A DNA stretch of 64,000 bases, taken from the NCBI RefSeq assembly GCF_000466965.1, contig NZ_BATB01000008.1, forward strand, positions 1 to 64,000. Reading direction: 5' to 3'. The notes below the pieces were generated by a model. That model made no database searches, had not been told where the DNA came from, and worked only from the letters and a program-made list of their open reading frames with translations. A program made the translations under genes and the position numbers. This stretch comes from Limimaricola cinnabarinus LL-001 (GTDB taxonomy: Bacteria > Pseudomonadota > Alphaproteobacteria > Rhodobacterales > Rhodobacteraceae). Shown here one piece after another: positions 1 through 7,626 of this stretch; positions within the stretch are counted from its first letter, which is position 1; the number at the start of each line of letters is the position of its first letter.

Positions 1-40
1 GATATGTGCAACAGCGCCCAAACACTGACGGAGTTTGTCT

Positions 41-196
41 ATGACGGGTCTGCGCCTCCTCTCGAATATCTTCCTGCTCGCTGGGGTGGGGGCTCTGGCG
101 TTGATTGCATTAAATGCGCTGGACGTGGATGTAATGGGCGTTGAGCCAGCACAATACGTCACTCCAGGGACAGCTCCCTTCCCGCCACGACCCTAG
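41..196 (+). CDS. small hydrophobic peptide, 51 aa
   Basis: This short frame encodes 51 residues. Residues 5-28 form one hydrophobic stretch rich in Leu and Ala (LLSNIFLLAGVGALALIALN), followed by a short polar tail ending in Pro-rich sequence. It looks like a single-pass membrane or secreted peptide. A purine-rich ribosome site is not obvious upstream. It lies at the left edge of the lower-GC accessory segment, so its operon context is cut off. I do not recognise a family. The composition supports coding, but a chance frame cannot be excluded. Confidence 0.35.
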   Translation: MTGLRLLSNIFLLAGVGALALIALNALDVDVMGVEPAQYVTPGTAPFPPRP

Positions 197-471
197 AGCC
201 ATGGAGGAGCGCAGGAGGGCAGGCAGACCCAGCTGTACAGCGCTGCCCCCAAGAGCTTTCGCCTGTCCCGCTCCTCAACGTTGGCGCGACCCACTGTGTC
301 AAATCTTTCCGGGGGCTCTAAGTCAGCCTGCGCTCTCCGCCCTGGTGCCGAGGGCGCTGAGGAATGATCCGTCGCCGTGCATGGCTGGCGGTGCAGGTCC
401 GTACATAGCATTGACCGCATCGCCCGATCCTCGAAACATCTCCCATAGGTAGTAAATACCCAGGAAGTGAT

Positions 472-771
472 ATGTACGTTATTCGACTGATCGCGCCGCA
501 GGAGCAGCCCCGGGAGGCCGCCCTCTATGACCTCGAAATGTCATGGGTGCCGATGGTGGGGGATACGCTGGAGATCAGCTGCACGGGCCAAGACGACTTG
601 CGGTATCGCGTCACTGGCCGGGCAATTCAGGCGGCCTTTCGGGCCGACCATACGCAGGCGGGGGCGCCGATTGTAAGTCTGGAAGTGGAGCGGATTTCCT
701 CCATAGCCTCCGATGGCGCAGCAAAGCGTTCCGGCTACCAGATGGAAGATGTGGCGGGCGTCGCTCCATAA
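472..771 (+). CDS. hypothetical protein, 99 aa
   Basis: This is a 99-residue soluble protein beginning MYVIRLIAPQEQ, with no membrane segment and no motif I recognise. An AGGAAG ribosome site lies 5 bases before the ATG, which supports the start. The mixed charged and hydrophobic pattern (DTLEISC, YRVTGRAIQAAF, IVSLEVERIS) suggests a small beta-rich fold. It stands alone in the accessory segment, facing away from the peptide on its left and convergent with the wrbA-like gene on its right. Function unknown. Confidence 0.55.
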   Translation: MYVIRLIAPQEQPREAALYDLEMSWVPMVGDTLEISCTGQDDLRYRVTGRAIQAAFRADHTQAGAPIVSLEVERISSIASDGAAKRSGYQMEDVAGVAP

Positions 772-977
772 TTTTCATTCCAGCGCCGCAGGAGTTTAGG
801 CACCCCTGCCCACCTGCGGCGCTGTATCGTTCCCCTGCAGGGCTAATGCTGGATGTAGCGAGAGCACGCAAGCGCGACCTTCGCTGTACCTAGCGGCAGC
901 GAGTCTGGCAGCCGTGCAAGGGAACTGAAATGGCCCACTTCGCGTCGGCCAGTACATCCTACTTCGGGCTGCGCCCC

Positions 978-1568
978 TTACCGCGTCAGCTTTTCGGCAT
1001 ATTCTACCAGTCGCTGCGCTTGGAACGTCACCGACTTCCTGCCCGTCTCATCAAGCGGACCCGGCTTGCACGAGTAACCGTAGGGGTTGCCACCGTCTTC
1101 GAACTTGATCGGGTTCGCATAACCCGGAGCCACGATCACCGCCCCCCAGTGCATGGCGGTGACATAAACCGACTGGATCGTCGTTTCCTGTCCGCCGTGC
1201 GTGTTCTGTGCCGAAGTGGTCGCGGTCACGGCTTTGTTCGCCAGCGCGCCCGATTGCCACAGCGGCCCCAGCGTATCAACGAAGGCCCGGAACTGGCTGG
1301 CAGGAACGCCGAAGCGGGTGGGCACCGAGATGAAGTAGCCGTCGGCCCATTCCATGTCGTCCAGCGTAGCCTCCGGAATGTCTTGCATCTTCTCTACCTG
1401 CTCCCGCCAGGCATCTTGGCCATTCACGACGTCGGCTGGGGCAGTCTCTCGGCAGCGGCGCAACCGCACCTCGGCTCCAGCGGCTTCAGCCGCCCGGACC
1501 GCTTCGAGCGCGACGCCGTGGTTCGTGCCGTAGGTGGAATAGAACAGGACAGTAATCTTGGTGGGCAT
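978..1568 (-). CDS. wrbA: WrbA-type flavodoxin-like NAD(P)H:quinone oxidoreductase
   Basis: This 196-residue protein belongs to the WrbA family, FMN enzymes that reduce quinones by two electrons and limit oxidative stress. The N-terminal phosphate-binding loop is FYSTYGTNHG. The family blocks DIPEAT, PTRFG, FVDTLG, SAQNTHGGQE and TTIQSVYVTAMHWGA are all present, and the GGNPYGYS segment lies near the C-terminus. The frame is open for 11 codons further upstream, but I chose the ATG at 1568 because GGAGG sits 7 bases before it and the protein then begins at the usual family position. The XRE-type regulator gene lies 79 bases upstream on the same strand and may control it. Homologues are usually chromosomal, so its presence on an island-like segment is somewhat unusual. 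Confidence 0.9.
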   Translation of the reverse strand: MPTKITVLFYSTYGTNHGVALEAVRAAEAAGAEVRLRRCRETAPADVVNGQDAWREQVEKMQDIPEATLDDMEWADGYFISVPTRFGVPASQFRAFVDTLGPLWQSGALANKAVTATTSAQNTHGGQETTIQSVYVTAMHWGAVIVAPGYANPIKFEDGGNPYGYSCKPGPLDETGRKSVTFQAQRLVEYAEKLTR

Positions 1569-1647
1569 CTTGGTACCTCCAATTTTGAGAACTCCGGCCA
1601 AACGGCTCGCCGGACATAAAGGTCCGGTCTAGTTCCTTGGCAGAGCT

Positions 1648-1893
1648 TCAGTTCCCGTTCTCCCGCGTCTTCATGGCAACCCCCGGTCCAGCCGAGACGG
1701 TGCCGCCTTCGAGGAACTGCACGCCCTCGGCTTCCAAGGCGCGTCGGATAGCCTCGGCACTGCTATGCTGCAGTCCACCCTTCTCAGTCTCGAAGCGAGT
1801 AACAGTAGCAGGCGTAACATTCGCTAACTGCGCCAGCTCCCGTACTCCGAGTCTTAACGCGGCGCGTGCCATCCGTACTTGTGCTGGCGTCAT
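1648..1893 (-). CDS. XRE-family helix-turn-helix transcriptional regulator
   Basis: This 81-residue protein is nearly all one Cro/C1-type helix-turn-helix. The segment LGVRELAQLANVTPATVTRFETEKGG (about residues 14-39) has the recognition-helix pattern, followed by the SAEAIRRALEAEGVQFL tail common to short XRE regulators. It sits directly upstream of the WrbA-type gene on the same strand and is divergent from the gene at 1998. That 104-base gap holds two copies of TATCAC...GTTGAC, which are plausible operators. It probably represses itself and perhaps both flanking units; that is inference from position. Confidence 0.8.
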   Translation of the reverse strand: MTPAQVRMARAALRLGVRELAQLANVTPATVTRFETEKGGLQHSSAEAIRRALEAEGVQFLEGGTVSAGPGVAMKTRENGN

Positions 1894-1918
1894 ATTGATT
1901 CCCTGATATGAATTCTTT

Positions 1919-1971
1919 TATCACTGTGTTGACTGAAGCAGGGCCGTGCACTAGGTATGTATCACGTTGAC
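1919..1971. promoter_or_regulatory. pair of direct repeats in divergent intergenic region
   Basis: Two direct repeats lie between the divergent XRE gene and the gene at 1998. They are TATCAC-TGT-GTTGAC at 1919-1933 and TATCAC-GTTGAC at 1960-1971. Their starts are 41 bases apart, about four helical turns. The arrangement fits tandem binding sites for the neighbouring XRE regulator, but this is an inference. Confidence 0.35.
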
Positions 1972-1997
1972 ATAATTTCTCAACACTGGAGTCGCAA

Positions 1998-2378
1998 ATG
2001 GCCGACACCTGCTCCACCGTTATGCGCCGTGCATGGGCGAAGATGCGCCAGCACATGCAGCACAACCGTTTCACCCGGTTCCTGATGGCCCGCTTTCTTC
2101 GTGAAGCATGGGCCGAGGTGAAGGCGGCCGCCCGCAACGTCGTTCAGCCGTTGGAGCTGTCACCCGTCGAGCACGCCATCGCCACCCTGGAGGGGCAGGA
2201 CCGTCTCACCCCGAAGGATTGGGAGGATCTGGCGGCCCTTCGGAGGGACCGCGCTCAGCAGGTCGTCCAGCCGCACCAGCCATCCGGCCCGACAGACAGC
2301 GACTGGCTGGCGTTCTGGGGGCTGATGTTCCTGTCCCGCCGTCATGCCGCTGCAGGCCAACCCATCCACCATTTCTGA
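1998..2378 (+). CDS. hypothetical protein, 126 aa
   Basis: This 126-residue protein starts MADTCSTVMRRAWAKMRQ with a CTGGAG ribosome site six bases before the ATG. The first 50 residues are strongly basic and helical (several Arg, Lys and His). The middle resembles a short helical linker, and the C-terminus has a hydrophobic stretch (DWLAFWGLMFLSRRHAA). No family is recognised. The gene is followed 35 bases later by another unrecognised gene on the same strand, and the two probably form a unit of phage or plasmid type. Confidence 0.55.
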   Translation: MADTCSTVMRRAWAKMRQHMQHNRFTRFLMARFLREAWAEVKAAARNVVQPLELSPVEHAIATLEGQDRLTPKDWEDLAALRRDRAQQVVQPHQPSGPTDSDWLAFWGLMFLSRRHAAAGQPIHHF

Positions 2379-2413
2379 GCCCGGAGACGGGCCGCCAATA
2401 GCAGGAGACCACG

Positions 2414-3058
2414 ATGAGCCAGTTCACCCATGCTTTGACCAAGCTGCACGAAGCCCGCAGCACTCGCGACGCCGCCCTGACGGCCCTGACGCTGCTGGAG
2501 AACACCAAGGGCGTAGGCAGCGCGGAGGCCAAGAAATACGACGACGAGACGGTAGGGCCGCTCCATGAAAAGGTGTCAGCCGCCGAGGCGAGACTGCGGG
2601 ATGCCGAGCCGAAGACCCAGCGCGAATACCTGTTGAAGGTGGGGGCACTGCTGGAAGAAGGAATGCTGTCGGAGACGGTGACGGCGCTGCGCGCTGATGC
2701 TGAGAGGCTGGCCGCAACCGGCGAAGATCCTGTCGTCGCACTTTGCCAGCGCTGGAAATCGATGCGGACAGCTGTGGCAGGGATGCTTGATGAGGAAGTC
2801 GGGGGGCACTTCGACGCGCCCGAACTCGAAGAGGCGGAAGAGGCCCAGCGCCGTATCGAGCGGCAGCTTCAGCGGATGGTGCCGACCAGCGCCGAAGGGT
2901 TGGCCGCCATGATGGACGTCTACTGGAACCTGGAAGGGCCGGTTGGAATGCCCGGTACCGAAGGCTGGGAGATGGAGATGCAAAACCCGCAATATCTGTT
3001 CCTGCGCCGTCTTCGCCATGGGGCCTTCGTCGTGGCTGGTCAGGCGGGCACGCCCTGA
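2414..3058 (+). CDS. hypothetical helical protein of phage/island type, 214 aa
   Basis: The 214-residue product begins MSQFTHALTKLHEARST and has an AGGAG ribosome site before its ATG. The first 170 residues are heptad-like and highly charged (for example EKVSAAEARLRDAEPK and APELEEAEEAQRRIERQLQ), which predicts long helices or a coiled coil. The last 40 residues are aromatic and Gly-rich. No catalytic motif is visible. Proteins of this kind are common in prophages and islands of Rhodobacterales, but I cannot give a function. It is probably cotranscribed with the upstream gene at 1998. Confidence 0.6.
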   Translation: MSQFTHALTKLHEARSTRDAALTALTLLENTKGVGSAEAKKYDDETVGPLHEKVSAAEARLRDAEPKTQREYLLKVGALLEEGMLSETVTALRADAERLAATGEDPVVALCQRWKSMRTAVAGMLDEEVGGHFDAPELEEAEEAQRRIERQLQRMVPTSAEGLAAMMDVYWNLEGPVGMPGTEGWEMEMQNPQYLFLRRLRHGAFVVAGQAGTP

Positions 3059-3254
3059 CAGATGGCAGGGGGCAAATGACAGCCCCCTCTAGTCGCTGCC
3101 TTCGGCTCGTCCTCGCTCTCTCCCCGTTACTCCATGGAAAAGAAACACGCTTTCCGGAGTAGGAAAGAGATTAGCAGGCAAGGCGGGCCTTCGCAGACGT
3201 GTTTCCAAACCGCGAGCCTGTGTTTCCCGCTCGCCCTGGCATCGGATACGAGTG

Positions 3255-3746
3255 ATGAACTGTTACACAGCCAACCGGTCATGGTCTGACCGCTACCTTC
3301 CTGAGATCCGCCACATCGTCGGCGCACAGCTATTGGACGTTGCCGCCGATGCATTCGACTGGCGGCAAGCTACTGACCTGATGATGCTGGATGCCCGTGA
3401 CGTGCGGGTTGCGGCAAGGGTAAGGCGACCGGGCTATGGCTCCCGCTACCCCTTCGAGTTCACCATCCGCTCGCGTGTCGCCTCGGGCGCGGAGACGGAG
3501 CTTGCCAAGATAGTGAACGGCAGCGGCGACTGGATGTTCTACGGCCACGCGAACGAAGACGGCAGGGGGCTCGCAGCATGGTGGCTGCTGGACCTGAAGG
3601 CCTTCCGGGCCGCCCTGATCCGGCAGGCAGCGAATGGCTACCGCATCAGGTCGGGCGACCAGCGCAACGCGGACGGGACGTGCTTCAAGTGGTTCGATAT
3701 CAGGTCGTTCCCCGCCGAGCCGCCGCTTGTGGTCGCGCGCTCATAA
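3255..3746 (+). CDS. hypothetical protein, mobile-element associated, 163 aa
   Basis: This 163-residue protein begins MNCYTANRSWSDRYLPEIRH; a GTG one codon upstream is an alternative start. It is soluble, with the blocks FDWRQATDLMML, YPFEFTIRSR, AETELAKIV and GDWMFYGHANEDG. The order of an acidic residue, a central beta-strand with an acidic centre (FEFTIR) and a following helix faintly resembles restriction-endonuclease-like folds, but the canonical E-x-K is not present, so I do not assign an activity. It lies alone in the accessory segment with no convincing ribosome site, so its start is uncertain. Confidence 0.6.
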   Translation: MNCYTANRSWSDRYLPEIRHIVGAQLLDVAADAFDWRQATDLMMLDARDVRVAARVRRPGYGSRYPFEFTIRSRVASGAETELAKIVNGSGDWMFYGHANEDGRGLAAWWLLDLKAFRAALIRQAANGYRIRSGDQRNADGTCFKWFDIRSFPAEPPLVVARS

Positions 3747-3846
3747 AGGGGGCGAAAGTCAACGAAGAATTGAAACTTACTCGCAGCTCATACGTGCCTA
3801 AGGGAATTGGTCTCACTGTGAGGCCGGTTCGATGGAGGAGAACTCT

Positions 3847-4101
3847 ATGCGTATGCTTGTTTCCGTGATTGCCATTCTCGCTGCTGCCACACCTGCGATG
3901 GCAGGTCACGCCTCGGGTGAGGCGCCTGGCATTGCCGCCCAGGATGGGGCTGATCGCCACGGCGATGGTCGCACCAACGGTGAGGATTATGCGCCTGGCA
4001 AATCGGCGCAAGAACCCGACCCCATGTCGACTGATCGGAATGGCGATGGGAAAAAGAACGGGAAGGACTACGCTCCGGGCCAGATACGCAACGGCAACTG
4101 A
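3847..4101 (+). CDS. exported protein with duplicated Asp/Gly-rich repeat
   Basis: This 84-residue protein starts with a Sec signal peptide (MRMLVSVIAILAAATPAMAG, likely cut after AMA). The mature part contains two copies of an 18-residue unit, D-R-x-G-D-G-x-x-N-G-x-D-Y-A-P-G. The spacing of Asp, Asn and Gly resembles EF-hand or dockerin-like calcium loops, though no flanking helices are evident. The ATG at 3847 is preceded by GGAGGAG six bases upstream, so I chose it over the in-frame start five codons earlier. The product should be a small periplasmic or secreted protein. The family is not recognised. Confidence 0.6.
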   Translation: MRMLVSVIAILAAATPAMAGHASGEAPGIAAQDGADRHGDGRTNGEDYAPGKSAQEPDPMSTDRNGDGKKNGKDYAPGQIRNGN

Positions 4102-4812
4102 GCAAAGCTTTCCAGTGTGATCAAGGATTCCGCCGACGACATCAGCGCGGACGACCTTGGAAGCGATCATTGTTCGATGCGATGCGTCAGCCAACGGCGG
4201 CTTTGTCCATTGAGCGTGCATCCAGAGTGACGACGCCCCCGCAGAAACCTGCGAGGGCGTTTGTCCTTTGGTACGCCGCTTGCGTAGCGTGGCCCATCTG
4301 CTTGTCCAACACATCCGGTAATGGGCTCGGGGCTAAAGGCGAACAAGTGCAAGGTTCCAGCTATTCCGCGTCTGAATACGCACAGCGATAGACCCTCGAT
4401 CCTGGTTCGCAGCGGCCTCTATCCTAACGTCATGCGAGTGCTGCCACCCGCTTCATGTTCTCGAAGCTGTTCCTCCCCGGATTTTCGAGAAAGCCGTGTA
4501 ACCAATGTCGTTTGGGTGGATTTAACCAGTAGGGGTCGGGAGCGAGAGCTTTCGACCCCATTTTCGTGTCAGCGGCCATGACATGGCGCTGGTCGTCACT
4601 GCGATGCCGGGGATGGGTTAAGCGGGACACGGCTGCCATGCGTTAAGCGCTCTTGGGCCATCCTCCGTCCACCTGAATCGGTTCATTCATCCCGGGATGC
4701 GTCAAAGCTTCACAGCGGTCATTCGGACAAATGGAAGGGTGGATTGCGGGGTGGATAGAAACTTGGCAGTTTCACCTAATCTACTGATAACGCTGGTGAA
4801 AATGAGATATGA
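4102..4812. other. gene-free stretch between accessory segment and tRNA-Thr
   Basis: About 700 bases separate the exported repeat protein from the tRNA-Thr gene. I see one strong hairpin (4233-4260) and no convincing coding frame. The longest frames lack ribosome sites and family features. No integrase fragment or second copy of the tRNA 3' end could be found by eye. Confidence 0.5.
4233..4263 (+). terminator. hairpin, probable Rho-independent terminator
   Basis: The arms at 4233-4244 and 4249-4260 pair over 12 positions with one C-A mismatch around an AAAC loop, and the hairpin is followed by TTGTCCTTT. It lies about 130 bases after the exported repeat protein and could end that transcript. 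Confidence 0.5.
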
Positions 4813-4888
4813 TGGTGCCGGCTGAGGGACTCGAACCCCCGACCCCCTGATTACAAATCAGACGCTCTACCAGCTGAGCTAAGCCGGC
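4813..4888 (-). tRNA. tRNA-Thr (anticodon TGT)
   Basis: The complete 76-base cloverleaf is encoded on the minus strand with a genomic CCA at 4813-4815. The acceptor arms GCCGGCT and AGCCGGC pair. The anticodon loop is TTTGTAA, giving anticodon TGT, which reads the Thr codon ACA. The T-loop is the standard GGTTCGAGTCC type. Its 3' end faces the lower-GC accessory segment, a typical place for integration of mobile elements. Confidence 0.97.
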
Positions 4889-5051
4889 CCCGATGCCGAT
4901 GTATCCAGACCGTGCCGGGCTGGCAAGCGGGTAGCACCTCCGTGTGATACATCTGGCGACAAAACTTCGCGCCGATCGGGGCGAGCGATGCTGGCAACCG
5001 CCCCTCGGGCTGCTTTAGAACAGAGGCCTCAGCCCCGCAGGAGACCGCCCC

Positions 5052-5767
5052 ATGACCGAGACCGCCGAGCAGATCCTCGTCGTCGACGACGCGCGCGACA
5101 TCCGCGAACCGCTGGGACAGTATCTTAAGAAACAAGGGTTCCGGGTCCGGCTCGCGGCGAGCGCGGCCGAGGCCCGCGGCATCGTCGAGACGGCGCGGAT
5201 CGGCCTCGTGGTGCTCGACGTGATGATGCCGGGCGAAGATGGGCTCAGCCTGTGCCGCTGGCTGGTGGCGCGCGGCGGGCCGCCGGTGATCCTGCTCACC
5301 GCCATGGCCGACGAGACCGACCGCATCGTCGGTCTGGAGCTTGGCGCCGACGACTATGTGACCAAGCCGTTCAACCCGCGCGAATTGCTCGCGCGGGTGC
5401 GCGCCGTGCTGCGCCGCGCGCCGCCCTCCGCGCCGACGCTCGATGCGACGCCGCGCCGTTTCGCGGGCTGGACCCATGATCCGGCGGCGCGCGCCTGCGG
5501 CACGACGACGGGCGCGAGGCCGAACTGACCTCCGGTGAGAACCGCCTGCTGGGTCTGTTTCTTGACGCGCCACGCACCGTGCTCGATCGCTCGCGGCTGC
5601 TCGACCTTATGGCCGGGCGCGAGGCCAAGGCCTATGACCGCGCCATCGACAACCAGATCAGCCGCCTGCGCCGCAAGATCGAGGACGATCCCAAGCAGCC
5701 ACGTCTCATCGTCACCGAATGGGGCGGCGGCTATCTTCTCGCCGCCGAAGTCGAGGCGGCGCAATGA
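5052..5767 (+). pseudogene. OmpR-family response regulator, frame interrupted
   Basis: The receiver domain (residues 1-120) is intact, with the phosphate-accepting Asp in VVLDVMMPGEDG, the switch Thr in LLTAM and the Lys in YVTKPF. The winged-helix output domain (LTSGENRLL, YDRAIDNQISRLRRKIEDDP, GGGYLL) continues in another frame. A missing base near 5490, in a GCGCGC tract, puts a stop at 5526; restoring it gives 238 residues, the usual OmpR length. The kinase ATG at 5764 overlaps the stop (ATGA). The ancestral role is to receive phosphate from that kinase and control target promoters. I think this is sequence error rather than decay. Confidence 0.85.
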
Positions 5768-7626
5768 ACGCAGTCGCGCGACTGCTGCCGAAGGGCCTCG
5801 CCGCGCGATTCGCGCTGCTGCTCGCGGCGGCGCTGGTCACGGCCAATCTCGTGGCGCTGGGCCTGTTGTCCTTCGAACGCGCACGTCTCGACCGCGAGGC
5901 TGGAGCCGCGCGGGAGGTCGAGCGGATCGTGGCCTTGGTGCCCGCGATGGAGGCATTGGACCCGCGCGCGAGAGAGGTTCTGGCGCGGCGGGCCTCGACC
6001 CGTCTGGCGCGGATCGATGTCGCGCCTGTGCCTTTGGTGCTCCGACCTGCTGCTGCGAGTTCGGAGCGTGCGGCGGCGCTTGAGGCGCGCCTCGTGGCGG
6101 CCTTGGACGGGCGCAGGGTGCATGTCGCCATGCACGAGCGCGGAAGCCAGCGCCCAGAGGCGGCGGGCTGGCAGGCTCATGACCCGGCCATGCGGGGTGG
6201 CCCTTCGGGTATCGTCATCTCCATCGCGTTGGGAGCCGACAGCAGCGGCGGTTGGCTCAACGTCGTCACGTCGGGTCTGAGACCGGCGAACGGCGTGCAG
6301 GAGGAGGTGTTCCTGCTGGTGCTGGGCCTGTCTCTGGTCACGGTGCTGGCCGTGGGCCTGTGGTTCGTGCGGCAGCTGACCCGGCCCTTGGGCGCGTTGG
6401 CCGTAGCCGCGCGCGCCGCTGGGCGCGGTGATCGCAGCCTGCGTGTCCCCGAGACCGGAGCGCGCGAAATGCGTGCGGCGGCGGCGGCGTTCAACGATAT
6501 GCAGGCCCGGATCGCACGATTCGAGGCCGAGCGCCTGCGCACTCTCGCCGCCGTCGGGCACGACCTGCGGACGCCGATCACCAGTCTGCGCATCCGTGCC
6601 GAGATGCTCGACGAGGACGAGGGCGTGCCGATGATCCGCACGCTCGACGAGATGGCGGTGATGGCTGAGGGGCTCGTGGCCTTCGCCAAGAGTGGCCACG
6701 ACGCCGAGGCCCCCGCCGAAATCGATCTCGGCGCGCTGCTGGAGCGGCTCTGCGAGGAGCGCGGTGCCAGCTTCGAGGGCGGTGCGGCGCCCATGGTGAG
6801 AGGGCGGCCCGTGGCCCTGTCGCGCGCCTTCGGCAACCTCATCGACAACGCGATCCGTTATGGCGGGGCGGCGCGGGTGATGCTCTCGCGCGATGGCGGG
6901 CAGGCGGTCGTGCGCATTCATGATGACGGGCCGGGCATCCCCGAGGCGCGGCTCGAAGGCATGTTCGAGCCCTTCGTGCGCGGCGAGGACAGCCGCAGCC
7001 AGGACACCGGCGGGGCAGGGCTTGGGCTGTCGATCACCCGCACCATCATCCGCGCCCATGGCGGCGAGATCGCGCTGTCGAACCGCGCGCCACGCGGTCT
7101 CGAGGCGCGGGTGGAGTTGCTATCCCCTAGATCGGCAGCGGCAGCGTCTCGCCGCTTTCTTCGAGATGCCACACGGCGTTCCAATCGCCGTCCCGCCGTT
7201 CCAGCACGAGGAAGTTGCGCTCGGCGACGTAGCGCCGCCGCATTCCCGGCGGCGGCAGAATGCGAATCCTGTGCTCCGAAAGCGGCCCCTCGCCAAGCCA
7301 AGCCAGCCAACCCAGACCCCGCGCATAGCCCTTGGGCGGTGCGCGGTGCGCGATGCCCGAGGCGACGAGCTGATGCACCGGGCCGGGCGACGCGGCCATT
7401 TCGGCGCGGGTGGCGAGGTGGATCTCGCCCGAAAGGACCGTCACCGGGCCTTGCGCGCGAAGGCCCAGCACGGCCCGCAGGGCTCGTTTCCAGTCCTCCC
7501 GATGGGCCCGGCTCTGCCACTGGTCGCGCAAATCGTCCTCGTATTTTTGCATGCCGGGCCAGAGCCACATCACCGCCTCGACCAGAGACAGGCGCGGGCC
7601 GAGGAGTGGCACGGACGAGACGATGA
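5764..7626 (+). CDS. sensor histidine kinase, 3' end read through
   Basis: This membrane-bound sensor kinase partners the response regulator just upstream. An N-terminal membrane helix (about residues 12-32) is followed by a periplasmic sensor region, a second membrane helix (about 178-202), a HAMP linker, the dimerisation box with catalytic His (VGHDLRTPITSLR), and the ATPase motifs N (FGNLIDNAIRYGG), G1 (DDGPGIP) and G2 (GGAGLGLSI). Homology ends near residue 452. The last 167 residues lie antisense to the phosphatase gene and look like non-coding translation. A missing base near 7118 would restore a stop at 7128-7130 and a 455-residue protein, so the real gene probably ends at 7130. Confidence 0.85.
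   Translation: MNAVARLLPKGLAARFALLLAAALVTANLVALGLLSFERARLDREAGAAREVERIVALVPAMEALDPRAREVLARRASTRLARIDVAPVPLVLRPAAASSERAAALEARLVAALDGRRVHVAMHERGSQRPEAAGWQAHDPAMRGGPSGIVISIALGADSSGGWLNVVTSGLRPANGVQEEVFLLVLGLSLVTVLAVGLWFVRQLTRPLGALAVAARAAGRGDRSLRVPETGAREMRAAAAAFNDMQARIARFEAERLRTLAAVGHDLRTPITSLRIRAEMLDEDEGVPMIRTLDEMAVMAEGLVAFAKSGHDAEAPAEIDLGALLERLCEERGASFEGGAAPMVRGRPVALSRAFGNLIDNAIRYGGAARVMLSRDGGQAVVRIHDDGPGIPEARLEGMFEPFVRGEDSRSQDTGGAGLGLSITRTIIRAHGGEIALSNRAPRGLEARVELLSPRSAAAASRRFLRDATRRSNRRPAVPARGSCARRRSAAAFPAAAECESCAPKAAPRQAKPANPDPAHSPWAVRGARCPRRRADAPGRATRPFRRGWRGGSRPKGPSPGLAREGPARPAGLVSSPPDGPGSATGRANRPRIFACRARATSPPRPETGAGRGVARTRR

Noticed and set aside
930-1619. 229-codon plus-strand frame over the WrbA gene
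   Set aside because: Arg-rich and without motifs; the minus-strand WrbA protein explains the region.
4430-4639. 69-codon minus-strand frame near tRNA-Thr
   Set aside because: No ribosome site, no recognised motif, and no neighbour to support it.
4102-4812. Integrase remnant or attachment repeat beside tRNA-Thr
   Set aside because: No tyrosine-recombinase motif or second copy of the tRNA 3' end could be seen in the window.
5480-5500. Programmed ribosomal frameshift in the response regulator
   Set aside because: No slippery heptamer with a downstream structure is visible, and unrelated genes show similar single-base losses, so error is simpler.
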